The notes below the pieces were generated by a model, which searched no databases, was not told the DNA's origin, and saw nothing but the letters and a program-made list of their open reading frames with translations. A stretch of 64,000 nt of DNA from Membranipora membranacea (Eukaryota > Bryozoa > Gymnolaemata > Cheilostomatida > Membraniporidae), in contig OU612071.1 of the NCBI GenBank assembly GCA_914767715.1, forward strand, positions 7,547,493-7,611,492, in the 5' to 3' direction. The translations under genes and the position numbers were made by a program. Shown here piece by piece: positions 40,259 through 52,741 of the stretch. The first letter of the stretch is position 1; each line of letters opens with the position of its first letter.

Positions 40259-43200
40259 CTCTTATTCCGAAGACATGAAGAAGTCAACACCAGCTTGGCG
40301 TAGGCTCCCGTATTTGTCTTTGTTGGATAAACCACACTGATGAATTATAAAAACAGAGAAAATTCAGGTGACCGCAAAATTTTGTTTCACACAAACTTGT
40401 CATAATATGAAGGATGCGATGAGATTATTGTTGAGAGTTGGGTACAAGCATTGCCCTGTTTCAAATCACTAAGAGGAGCGAGACAATCCACGTCGCAAAC
40501 ATAGAATCATGTCAAATTATATTTTATTCAGATATACAACATAACTCACGGAGGCATCCTAGTGATGACCAGCATATTCAGTATCGGATATCTGTTCTTG
40601 TCTGCAATTCTGTCTGTGAGACTCTGCTTTAAATCTATGGGTATTTCCGTAACTGTGCCGTCAAATGTGACATCAGTAGACCAGGTTACTGTCAATGTAT
40701 CATCCTCACAACTCAGCTTAGCCTGAGAGCCGACTTGTGGACTGCAGTCTACAAATATATCAAATACATTCGACTGTCTCTGACTTGATACATCACACCA
40801 CAACAAATGATTGCTTTGAGATTGCTGTATTTTGGAGGGACTGCTATCAACCAAAACCTCTTGATACACGAAAGAAAGAATGTCATAATTTGTAAAATTG
40901 TTTCAAGTGGTGAGGGTAATTTGTGATGTGTAGAGAGCTCCATCTTTGAGAGGTAATGAAACATAGTAGTAAAGCAAAGTAGCCGATAAGGAGGCAGAGT
41001 GTTCGCTTACTAATAAGAAAGGATTGTCCTCTCTCAAAAAATACTTTACATCAAACAATAGACAGTGTAGGCGCATCTAGAGAGCATAAAACTTTTATCG
41101 TTACGCAGCGTTTCAAGGGTCTGTTTATTTAAAGCATTAGAGATTATGGCTCACCATATTGGCATATTTCCTTTATCTTGTTGACGTTGCTATTAGCGAG
41201 GGTTGTGAGAGCGGTTAGAGCAACCTTATCAGTCATCACTGTACACTTTATATCGTACTCAGCAACCAGTTCTATTCGTCTCAGCAACAAATAATCTACA
41301 ACATTAATAACTCACAGATAATATTACTGTGGGTGTTAAAGTCCAGACTTGGAGTTTTCATACGGTAACCTCACTATTTCAATTCCATTAAATCAAACAT
41401 CGGTAAAAATAATGATGCGCCCTGAAAACACTGACCACGTGACAAGGCTACAATATTGTCACAACTCTTTTATATAAATCAAATATCTTAGTCTGTACCT
41501 TTAATTTCCACTTTGAATGAACAATTTGTATTTCTTCCGTTTACGCGATAATTGTAGACCCCCACAGGTAGTTCCAGGGTATGAGTAGTGTCATCTAGTG
41601 TGATATCCAGTGTAGATAACCCCGTAGAAGAAGATACAATTCCCCTGACAACCTCTTGACACTCTCCATTCTTAGATATTGTACCTGAATAATCAAAAGT
41701 AGATTTCCCCGCAATGACATTATCCACATTATGAAGGTTGACTGACATCTATACTAGATATGTGTAATGTCAAGTCACCAAGTTTGTCCAAAGAAGGAGA
41801 AAAACACCACAAGGATCTGAGCTTCATTATGATACTGACTACTTATTAAAGCAAAGATGGCCATTTAGAAATTCAGTGCAGTGCAGTGTACCGATTGTTT
41901 TGGGACTAGATGACTGTGTATTTGGTACTACAAGGTAAGATAATGAGCAGCTAAAAACCATTATCTAATAAGGTGAATGTATACTCACCATTATTTATAA
42001 CCGAAATATTAGTGGTACAATTGTCTCTGTGAAAGGCATGAGTACCAACTGATAACTCAGATTGTACATCAGGAGTGACCTCGAATAATGCTCTCTCCTC
42101 ATCAGATGTCACATAAAGTGTCAAGTTTCTGTCTTGGCAAGTTCTCTGAGTAGTAATGGTTGGTGTGGTAGTTGTAGTTGTTGTCGTCAGTTTTGGATCT
42201 ACAAAATAAACAATTTTGAAGTGGTTGAGTTGATTTTAATACCTAATTCACACGAGAAAACTAAAATAAATACTCTGGTGACGACAGGATCAAGTGACAT
42301 GCTTCATCCACTGACGACTGTGCCACTAGTGGTACCAATGGTAGTCATATGAGGATGTAGTAGAAATTTCCAGGCTGCTATTCTGATTCATGATTCAATT
42401 GTTTCACATCTCCTTTTTCGGATCATCTTTTATTGTAAGGCAAAGGGAGATAAAATTTATCAAAGATTCATTTATAATAACAATTTTTTTCACTCACCAG
42501 CTCATCAACTTCAACTTGAGATAACAATAAAAAGACAATAAGATTATTATATATGATACTGTGTACTCACAAATAAACTTCTGGATTCTGCCGTCTTGTC
42601 CAACGTACAGAGAATTATTAGTGATAAGTAGAGAGGAGGGGCGGTACAGACATCCTGAGCAGATATCCAGTGTGGTTACTCTGTCTGTGTTCAGGTCCAC
42701 TAGCCGGATCTTGCTGTTGCCCTCATCGGCAATGAGTAGTGTCTGATGACCTATGAATGCGAGGTCACCTAGGTAGCTGAATAGAGAGTCTAGGAGAGAG
42801 CTGTCTCTGTATCCTGTATTCTCTGGAGACCCTGAGATAAGCGTAATTATCTTATGACTGTATGTGATACGGTAAAGAGCTCCATACGCTGCTATGACAT
42901 ACAGGTCACCATTCTCATCCTGTGGCAGGTGCATGACATGTGAGAGGATGTCAGACTTAACAAAAGTACCGACCACTGCTGTATTTATATTTACTGTTCT
43001 CACAGCATTGTTACCGAAATCAATGACGAGAAGTTGTCTGTCATTCTTTTTGTCTATTAAAACAGAACCAGGATAGTAGAACTGACCCTTGGGACCATCT
43101 AAGTATCCCTGATTCTTACCATATGACGAACACTGTCCACTGAAGACAGAGGTGTCTCCTGTAAGACGGTTTATCTCTCTCAGGCAGAGATTAAAACGGT

Positions 43201-44744
43201 CAGCTACAACTACACGCTCATCTGTGATCTGTACGAATCCAGTGATCCAGGTGAACCGAGCCTCAGGTCCTCTCCCCCCTCTTAACCCGTCCCACTTAGC
43301 GTTCCCGGCTATGATGGTAGAGGTAGTACCATCGCTAGTCTTCAGTGAGCGAAAGTCTGTGTGGATAACATTTCCGGATCTGAAGCGATCAATTTCCATG
43401 TGCCAAACACGTTCAGATGGGGTGATGTTGGTGAAGTGTGTAGCTGTAGATTGCTCTATTCTGTAAAATGATTATTGTTATGTAAATAAACCATGTTTGA
43501 CCATTCAATCATACAAGTCTAGTGATTATTTAGCAAGAAAACCACAGGTATTGTGAATGTTGTGTTTTAAATTAATAATTTATGGTGTTCCCATATTATG
43601 ATAATTTAATATGACGGGTATTAATAAATTGGAAACTCATTAATCGCAATAATACTTTTTACACACAATGAATTCAAAGGTAGAATTGCAGAATTCCAAA
43701 CAATTAAATTCTAATTAAATTCTTTATAATATCTATAAATTCACTCGCAATTTTGGTTCACAATAAATTTCGATTATTTGGAGTTGACTCCTATCCTACA
43801 CACTCAGAAGACACACGCAATGTTTCCATTTAACAACCTAGTTCCACTATCTCAACTTTCCAAAAATCAAATAAAACGAATCTTTTCTTCCATTAATCAA
43901 CAAAAATGTTCCATACAATGAATAAAAAACCAACAGTAGCAAATTTTGTGTCACAGATCACTTGCCTTGTCTCATGTGGGGGAGGGTAGTGGTACGAGAC
44001 CGTACTCTCTAGACAACAGGTGATTGACACCCATAGGGCTCGATGACCCCGGGACAATTTTGATGATTACTGATAGAACACATTCTTGATGTTTGAAGGA
44101 TGAGTGGTTTCATCGGTTGCTTTTGTGATTACAAGAGTTGGTTGAGCTTGAAAAGTCTGTGATTTGTGAGAGTTGTGGGTTGATGTATGATTTGTGTTTT
44201 GTGGTTTGTGGGTAGGGATAAGCCTGGGTAAATCCCTCGAGAAGAGAGCGGGAATTGAACCTGGGACCTCTCGCTTGATAGCAATGATGTGATAATTTGC
44301 GCTATCAAAGCTTCACAGCTCACAAGGAGTACTATCTTTTCAAGAGGTTATTCCGTCGTCCAACTTTCAACATATTCAACCTACTATATGTTATCACAGC
44401 GTCCTGGATATGTGTATAAACCTGACACGAAATGTGACTCACCGATCAATTAGAGACTGTGTATCCTGATCAATACACCACCCAGTATTCAGAGTCCCAC
44501 AACAAAACACCTGTAAAATGATAGCCTCGATTTAGTTTATCGCAAGAGAAACTATCAAGATACTAAAGGGGACATTCATCAAATTAGTGTAATGTCAGGG
44601 TTATAGCAAGTAATGGTCATCTTTCAAAGAACCATCGCAATGTCTTTCCCCAGAATATTATTATAACACATCCATTTCGATGTTCTATAATATACTCACA
44701 ATCCTCATTGTACTTACAAGCAAAAATGCAAGTCTCAGCTCCAT
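40259..44744 (-). CDS. secreted NHL-repeat protein, multi-exon
   Basis: Minus-strand exons 44718-44744, 44443-44510, 42571-43460, 41989-42198, 41499-41741, 41155-41295, 40550-40859 and 40259-40336 all join in phase. The start MELRLAFLLVFCCG is a signal peptide created across the first intron. The large exon encodes several NHL-type beta-propeller blades (GFVQITDERVVVADRFN; LLVIDFGNNAVRTVN; LLIADEGNSKIRLVD; SLYVGQDGRIQKF). A Thr-rich, mucin-like linker follows (T runs after YPKL), then Cys-containing segments I cannot assign. These include an immunoglobulin-like strand pattern (CSPQVGSQAKLSCEDDTLTV). The 3' end is not certain: the last exon has a donor at 40253-40258, so further exons should exist (a weak candidate lies at 39128-39175). 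The product is probably extracellular or membrane-attached. Ligand unknown. Confidence 0.82.
44240..44322 (-). repeat. tRNA-like element in NHL-gene intron
   Basis: The minus strand has TGAGCTGTGAAGCTTTGATAGCGC, a relaxed A box, and GGTTCAATTCC, a B box, with the T stem partly kept. It is degenerate in the anticodon arm. It lies in the intron between the 68-base second exon and the NHL exon. Confidence 0.5.
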
Positions 44745-44870
44745 AATTCTTAACAGGCCGATTACCTCTTTGGAATTATAGTGATATTCGCTCTACACCT
44801 CCAGTCTCACCACAGTACGAGGAACATATGAAAGCTTCAGCAAACATATACCAAAAGCAGAGTAATGCAG

Positions 44871-44880
44871 CTATATATAA
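44871..44880 (-). promoter_or_regulatory. candidate TATA box of the NHL-repeat gene
   Basis: TTATATATAG on the minus strand, about 127 bases upstream of the start codon at 44744. Expected transcription start is near 44840. Confidence 0.45.
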
Positions 44881-45598
44881 CCTTGTATGTTTTATGTGCA
44901 TCGAGCTTCTGATAAGAAAGCAAAGGAAATATTTCGTTGCCCGGTACTGAATACTGTTGACGTAAAAATCTCTTATCAGTGTGAATATCATAAGGTCGGT
45001 AAATTGGACACTGCCATGTTTCCTGTGTTAACAAAATCCAAAGACCTGGTTACTACTGTGTGCGTCAGAGACCTGATAAGATGGACAAGTGAAACTTTTA
45101 GGGCTAAGTAACAAATCATGTTGACATTGATGCCCCTTATGAATGAATATAATACAGGTTTCACTTATTATAGAAATTTTACCCAATTGGAATGCAAATG
45201 AGTTCGCAGGTTTCATTCACCTGCGAACCGGGCTTAGAAACAACATCATCATCCTCGTAATGGCATGATTAGGTTTATGGTCAGGACCAATGTTTACAAG
45301 TCTGAGTCAGGTTCATCGATTGTGTTAATATATAATTAGGAAGGACAACTCCTTGTTTCTTACCAATATTTATCATCTACAGCGAACAATTCTAGTGGTG
45401 TGAAATAAAGTTTTTAATTGTATCTAACTTATTGTTCACTATTAATTTAATTCAATTATCATTGAGACTCTCAAAATTTGCAAAACAACATTGCAGTTAG
45501 CTTGACCTTTGAAACTGCTAAATTGCAGAATATTAGCCTGAGATTATTCTATATGTTATAATTGTTTATAACGACCAAACTGTGAGATAGCTGTAATA

Positions 45599-46020
45599 TC
45601 CCAGCAAACGCAAAATGTTTTTAAAATGTTTTGTACCTCGTGATAATGTTGTGATCGGGCAATTGCATTCAAGAGCATACTCCCTGATATTGTTGTATGA
45701 TATCGGGTTGACTGGCTGAAACGCAGCTCATTGGAGATATCATATTAATATGTTTAAAACATCGCCTCAAAATGTTATTCCCATCACCTCACAAAATTAT
45801 TTTTTGTAACATTATCAGCAAGTTTTGACATAACGCTCTAACGACAAGCTATCCAAAATGTTCCCATAACTCCAATATAATATCTAGCAATAATGATATC
45901 CAATCTTTGTTTTAACAATTTTGTGTAACATTATCCACCTGTTGTGACATAACGTTCTAACGAGAAGTTTTCCAAAATGCTATGATAACTCCGATATAAT
46001 ATCCAGCATGATTGATATGC
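45599..46020 (+). repeat. CCCAGCAAAC-family repeat, plus orientation
   Basis: Begins CCCAGCAAACGCAAAATG, matching the minus-strand start of the elements ending at 4401 and 55921. The body repeats a unit of about 110-120 bases: TGTAACATTATC, TTTTGACATAACG, CTCTAACGA and AACTCC.ATATAATAT occur near 45810-45890 and again near 45928-46000. Confidence 0.6.
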
Positions 46021-48589
46021 CATGTCCTTGTTGTAACAAGGTGCACCGACTGTTACTGTAACATCTAGTGGAATTGACTATTATGGCAATTTGACAAAAA
46101 TGCTTTCATGACACTCTGTTAATGTTCTGAATGACTTCGTGGAATGACATCACTACAACTTCTTGAAGCTTATCCAGCAATAACATCATGGCAAAACAGG
46201 TGTAAAATCTCAAAATCATTTTGTAACCTGATCAAAACAATATCAATGAATAATCATCAGTAATTATATGATTACTGTGTCTCAGAGCTTTACAAAATTT
46301 TATCAATAGATATTACAGATAGTATATTTTATTATCTTTCATTTTATCTGTTTAGAAACATTTATTCTGACTGCAACTTGTGAGTGAATAAGTGGTTTCC
46401 ACCATTTGAATAGCATACTTTTAGTTGTGGGAGGATTTTAGGCTAATGAGGCTTGGGTCAACGTTTACAACAATTGTGAAAGGTTGATAGTCATGCTGCG
46501 GCCCATCATGCTGGGCTTTGACGATTGGCTGTATTTTGCTGCAAGGCACGCAGCTGAGTTTAACGAGGTTTTATGTTTGTGTTGCGAGTTCATATCATGT
46601 TCGCCGTCTACCATATGTCCACAAGCAGTGCGAATAATAACCACCATACCAGTTCTAATTTGTTCTGAAAAATTGACATTTCTAACCCTCATTTTATGCG
46701 TATGTCACATGGGCTTATGCAAAATTAACATCCGATGATGAATTGGGAGTTGTTCTCTCATGAACCATAATGTCATTGGGACTGCATCACGTTTATCATC
46801 TAAGCATAACCCAGGAATTATGCACAGATGCTACAATTCCGTACGCAAACTGGTTGGACCACATGCCATCGGAATTTTAACTTCATGTAGGAAGATCATG
46901 TACAATAATATTAGCTGCTTTAAATTGGAAGATAGGAATCATACAATATGACTTTTTGTTGACTATGCAGGAATGTGCACAGCAGCGTATCAAGTTTGAG
47001 AACTACCGCTATTTCTGTTTCAAGGTTTAAAATCTGATGTCACAAAGACAATCAGCCATACATTTAATAACACAAAATTACAACCCGTACACGTGGGCAC
47101 TGCCCTATATTTAATAAATTGCTTTGCTTGCTTCAACATAAATAACTGTAGAATAGAAATCCCTGAATTAGGAGAAAAACTATTGTAAACAATTTTATGC
47201 ACACGCTTAACAAAGAGTTTCTCCCACTTGCATAAAAAATAGCATTTATACATTGTTCGAATAAATTCCTAAGGTTCAAGGATTCCACACCATGCAATAA
47301 TTGTTCATCACCTGAGGGATTGCTCATTTGGCACTATTGAATTACTTTTAGGGCCTGCTGTTGTCTGAATAAGTGGAAATTATATAAAAAAAAAAGCGAT
47401 GCTCGAAGCTTTTCTTGATCTATTGTCAGGAGAAAACTCTGAGAAGGGCACAATCGGATCGTTAATCCTGATAGACCACTATGGCTAGATTTGACCTGAA
47501 GGCAGTCAGGGTAGAAATAGTTTGCAGGCAAACCAACAATAAACAATAGTGATCACTACATCATAGGTGCCCAAACTTGTCCTACCATGGGTCATATTCG
47601 CAGTTTAGAAAATGTCCGTGGGCCAAGAGTAGTTATGCTTGGTGATTATTGATAGTCGCTAGGAGGCCCCATAACAAATATTTTGCTTCATAATTTTGAA
47701 CATTGCATGAGGTAATAATTTTTGGGGCGAATAAGAGGGCGGCTTATAAAAACGGGAGAATCACAACCATTCAGGGGCGTATTGTAATTATTTTTGATGT
47801 AGAGAACTAATTCAACAAGTGGGAATTTTTTTGGTGTCCTTTTCAGACAGATGTTCTCTAGTTCTGTTCTCTATTCAGTTGTAGGCCAATCCATGTAAGT
47901 TTTTTCAGAAAACAGACCATGTTGCATGGTATGAGTTATCAGGACATTTGCGCCCCACATGAATTATCGCCGTTTGTAGAGTGTCACGATGGCAATTGAG
48001 CCACTTAAATTTGCTAGTTGTGGGCCACATTTGGCCCATGGGCCCCAATTTGGACACCCTTGCACTACATAGTCATGGTTTGAAGTTAAAATCTGGTTTT
48101 CAGTCTTCCTAAAATTAAAACGAATTATAAAGTACATTTAGTACAAAAATTATCACATTTACATGTTCACTTTGAAATCTCAGCAAACGACAATTCAACT
48201 TTGAGACATGCATAATGATTGATAGGGTTTGCTCCTCACACTTACATAGAATTTAATTAATCAAGGGTAAGTCCAACAAAAGAACTTTGCTGGCGAAGTG
48301 TTGGAGGATAAATACCATCAATCAATCAAGCAATTTATCAGTTCACGATGTATTACAAGTGTATCCCTAAAACTTCCGCCTCCATTACAATTCGGCAATC
48401 TAGACAACAAATTAGTTATTTTGGTATCACATTTATACGTGGCTGTCTGCGCTGAAGGTAAAAAGCTCACTTTTAAAAGTCAGAAATTGAAATTCTAGCG
48501 ATACATACCATAGAAATGATTCCTAAGAGTATGATTTACAGGGTGGATTTCTCCCTTTTGATTGTGACCCTGCCATCTTTTACCAAAGC

Positions 48590-48680
48590 GCCTAAGTAAA
48601 ACCAGCTGAGGGGTTAGGGGGCGCTGGAAGCCCACCCAACGGGGTTCGGCGCAGAGCCCCGGCCCCAAAGCCTAGAGAGC
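48590..48680 (+). repeat. GC-rich patch in AT-rich DNA
   Basis: GGGGTTAGGGGGCGCTGGAA, ACGGGGTTCGGCGCAGAGCC and CCCGGCCCC stand out from the background. They could be an inserted repeat remnant. No coding frame is supported. Confidence 0.4.
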
Positions 48681-49364
48681 AATTTTGGGCCTTTGCATTG
48701 CATTGACTGGGTTTTGTAGGAGTGTCTCTGGTGAAAATTCACAAGCAGATCACTAAAAGAATAAAGCAGTCAACCTAAATAGTATGCAACCTACAGCCAC
48801 GATCGCTGTTTTTTCTTGTAATCTATCTTATCATACAAACAAGGTGCTTGTCAATTAGATCAGGAAAAATTCTGCCTGGTTTCATACCTAATAACCTAAA
48901 GCATGACATAAGTATTCCAAATGACAGCACCTTAATCGGCCGCCTGTATATCAACGATGTGTTTTTTCTGAGGGAGATCAATTAAATTAGCTTGAGCAGA
49001 CACAGCTGAATTTTATTGTGAAAAAACTACGGAGCTTAGCTGACTTTGAACAAGAGAAAATCACAGATGAGTATGGGCTAATAAATTCTGTGTTAATTTG
49101 GCCTCAGTTCAATCTGTGCTAAATAAGGGACAGTTTGTTGACACCCTCTGACTATTATGATTATAACACTGGGCTAATACGCTGCTAGGCTTCTGATCCC
49201 GCTGTTGAATAGAGTTGATGATTGACTGTACATTCATACAGTTATAAAATTGTCAATGTAAATAAACATACATCATCTAGTATTGACATTTACATGAAAT
49301 AGGCCTATATTATGTAACTTTGGGGTGTGGTGGTATACTATAAAACATTCCTGTTGCTCTCTTC

Positions 49365-49450
49365 CACTGGTCACGCCTGCGGCGTAACCAGTTGATCAGG
49401 AGCGACTCGGAATGCAGGCAAAAGGACCAAACTTGGTCTAGTATACTAGG
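49365..49450 (-). repeat. dispersed repeat, copy 2 (inverted)
   Basis: Read on the minus strand it has CTAGACCAAGTTTGGTCC, TTTGCCTGCATTC, GAGTCGCTCC and CCGCAGGCGTGACC, the same order as at 27337-27445. Confidence 0.6.
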
Positions 49451-50152
49451 ACATGGCCCTTATATTTTAATTAAGAGGTAACATGAGTGAATATAATTAG
49501 GCTGAGTATTATGTAACCTCAAGGTCAGATTATCAAACCATAACTGGCTAGGTTTCATCTGGCTGAAAAGTGTGATGGCAGTCATAAGATCAAAGTGATA
49601 AACATCATGAAATTCCTTTGCCTTGATAATGATCGATCAATCACATGCAGGTATGGTGTAAGACTACCTGTCATACATGACAAGTTGGCAGACCCAGAAA
49701 TCAGGAGGTCTCCAAGGACGAACTATAAACCCGGACTACCACTCTGCATCCATGAGTGTGGATGCAATTTAGGCCTAGTGTATAATATTTCCAAGCCAAA
49801 ACTTGACTGTAAATTTTATTAATTGCATAATTTTACCTCATTATGTGGATGAAATTGTCTTGATTTAACCAACTTGGGAGGAGCAGCCTTAACAACACTG
49901 GTATAGGTAAGGCTCGAATATTGAATAGCCGCTTACAATACGTAGTGTTAATAAGCAAATACATAGGTATGTGTACTGTGATGGTAGGAGAACACAGTAA
50001 CTCTTGCAAAGGGTAGCTTCAAAAACTTTCTGAGTAAAGGAAGCTGAAAAAGGGAGGAGAAAGGGAGATAGGGAGGGGATGGGAATTACCCCTAAAAACT
50101 GGGAGGCTCCCTACCAAAAAGGGAGACTTGTCAGGTATGCTACCTGCATGTG

Positions 50153-50200
50153 ATCACAGAGTAAGGATATATATATATATATATATCCTTACTCTGTGAT
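50153..50200. repeat. 48-bp perfect palindrome with AT core
   Basis: ATCACAGAGTAAGGATAT and its complement surround an alternating AT core. It is able to extrude as a cruciform. Confidence 0.9.
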
Positions 50201-52329
50201 GTGATCATAATGCTATTGACTGTAGTAATAATTTTTTCTAAGTTTGCATTTGACATGATCTGCCAACTGTCACTGCGGGAGGTTAATCTTCGACTATGTT
50301 GTCCTTTTTATGAACTCAGGGACTGTGGAAATAGTGTACCAATCCTCTGTCTGTTCAGACAGAATCATTACGGAATGCACTTTCTATTGAATAAGTCAGA
50401 GTCATACACTTAGGTGCAAGATTTACTAGCTTACAGACTATGCATGATAATATCTCGCATTATTCAATTTCCATAGGCTAAGTAATTGGCTCATCCAACA
50501 TTCCCTAAAACCACAAACTGATTGATTCAGCAGCCACACGTTTCAAAATTATTATGATGTAAACAATTTCAACAGTTCAATAAAAGGACAGATAATAGTG
50601 ACTGCAAATTAAGCAGTAAGCCCAAAATTGACCACGGGTCTATGAACAAGGTTTTTAGGCCACATAAATCTGTACGTACAGAGGGGGAGTTGTCCTAGTT
50701 TTCGCCACATTCTACTGCTCAATAATTTATTTTCAACTGTTACCAGTTCCTAGTCTAATTTAAGCTCGACAAATCTTCACCCATGCTTTTTATATTGACC
50801 CAGGACGATTAAATGAGGCTAGGGTGTCAACTAAAATTTGTAATAATTTTTATACCCTTGTATACTGCTGCATTTCTATTCTGCTGTGATAGAATTAAGG
50901 GAGTATGGAGTTTTGCAAAAAAAACGATAAAGAAAATCGGAATCAATATAACACATCACATGTAATAATCTGTGGAGTGCCCAAGAAAACTATTTCTTTG
51001 TTTGTAAAGAAACAGGAAAAGGTTGAGACTTGATATAATTTATTACTTATTGATTATTTCTGAGCGATGAATGAAATAAAAAAAACGACATGAAATTAAA
51101 AAGTCTACTTAAATGAAAAGCAAATTATATCGGCGAGTGAAAAAACTGTCAAAATTGCTATACAGCAGCCTTTTGTTCAATGTTGATGTGTGTTTCGGGA
51201 CACTAGTATAGACCTTATGACATGAATTAGCACTGCAGTGCACTGATGATTAATTATGCTTACTGCAACCGCTAACTGCAATTATGCTAACTGCATAATA
51301 CAGAGGCACTACACAAATGATCATTGTGTAGACCACAACAAATACCTTATGATATCAGGACCTATGATATTATCTATAAATAGCAAAATTTATAAATAGC
51401 ACACATGGATCACATTGACCTAGCTCAGTGTCAATCCTCTGGCATCCTGTGACATCATGCATCTAACCCTAGCATAAAACATCTCGCTAAAATTTTACAG
51501 TATTTTCCGACTGTTCAGATGTTTTACCCAATCAGGGGCACTTGGTGTCATGGTGTCAGGTAATCAACACACAGTCTTTTTCTGTGATTTGGTTCCGCTT
51601 TTTCGATGTTTGCCAGATTATAGGCAGTACCTAACTACTTGCATGTCCAAGCATGTCAAAGCATGATTTCCAAGCAATAGTTTAATACTAATTAAATAGT
51701 ACATCTCCAAACAAGCTTTGATCTTTTGAGTGAATAATTTGGCCATTAATTTGACACTTGTTACCTGGTTATTTCGGAAAGTTTTATATTCGACTTTTAA
51801 ACGTTTGCAGGGAAATGAGTATACGAGTCATCATTCTGTCTAATTTACCCAGTCTCCCTATCTTATTTAAATTTTGTGCGAAATATATATTTTAATCAAT
51901 TAAATATTTATGATCTGTGTCTGACACAATTAGCCTATTGATAATCTCATGCAGTTATAGCAATTCTACCCCGTATCATTCCTATGCACACATGGTTGGA
52001 GCCACCAAAACTCGTTTGGGCTTCTGGTTGTACTAAGGTACACAAAGAGACAACATATTCATGATGAACACAGACAACAGTTTCATACACCCACATGAAA
52101 AAATCACAGGGTTATGTGAAATAGAGCTTATTTCAAGAATTGTGTTGTTACAATATGTGGTCAAAACATTTTATAATTGACCACTATTGATAAGCACCCT
52201 TGAAACTTGTAAAGCACAGCCAGCCGAATAATTGTAGCTGGCATCAACCACTTGTGCCATCATAGGATACCTCATTCAATTGAAATCTAATCTGAAAACA
52301 ACATCAGTCTCTCAAACTAGTACAGCAAA

Positions 52330-52383
52330 ATGGCTCCAAAAGCACCATTGTATTACATCGTCAGCTCCATTGGAAGAGAGGAA
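52330..52383 (+). CDS. orphan candidate first exon (18 codons)
   Basis: ATG followed by 17 codons (MAPKAPLYYIVSSIG...) ending exactly at GAA|GTAAGC, a good donor. It sits 360 bases upstream of DUF4806 copy B but outside the duplicated block. It ends in phase 0 while the next DUF4806 exon (52742) needs phase 1, so they do not join directly. It may use an unseen exon or be chance. Confidence 0.3.
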
Positions 52384-52741
52384 GTAAGCATTGTTAGCAG
52401 TAATTGGATCAAAAAGTCAACTTTATTACAGGAAAAGGACAAGCTAAAACACTTTTTTTTTAAATTTCCAATAATCAAATATGCAGTTTTATTTTAATGA
52501 TTTCAAATCTATTTTTTAAGATTTATCAAGTTGGTTCATTTGAAAAGAGTGCCATATGGTTGAAATGCCCCAAATACTGATTTTTGGTATACATTGGTGT
52601 TTAGCAGCGTCAACATGGATTGACAAGACAAAGCCTCGCAAGTGCCTATGCCTTACTGATCTGTGGATATGCCTTTGGTTGTATCGCTGGAAAAAACTTT
52701 GTGAATAATTGGTTGAATGGATTTTCACATTTCTTCTATAG

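Larger units (their letters stand above)
44900..52329. other. gene-poor stretch, 7.4 kb
   Basis: No coding exon or RNA gene is supported. It contains a CCCAGCAAAC-family repeat (45.6 kb), a GC-rich patch (48.6 kb), a dispersed repeat (49.4 kb) and a perfect palindrome (50.15 kb). The rest is unremarkable AT-rich DNA with short, unsupported frames. Confidence 0.5.

Noticed and set aside
44887-45111. 74-codon plus-strand frame
   Set aside because: Overlaps the NHL-gene promoter region, with no domain or splice support.
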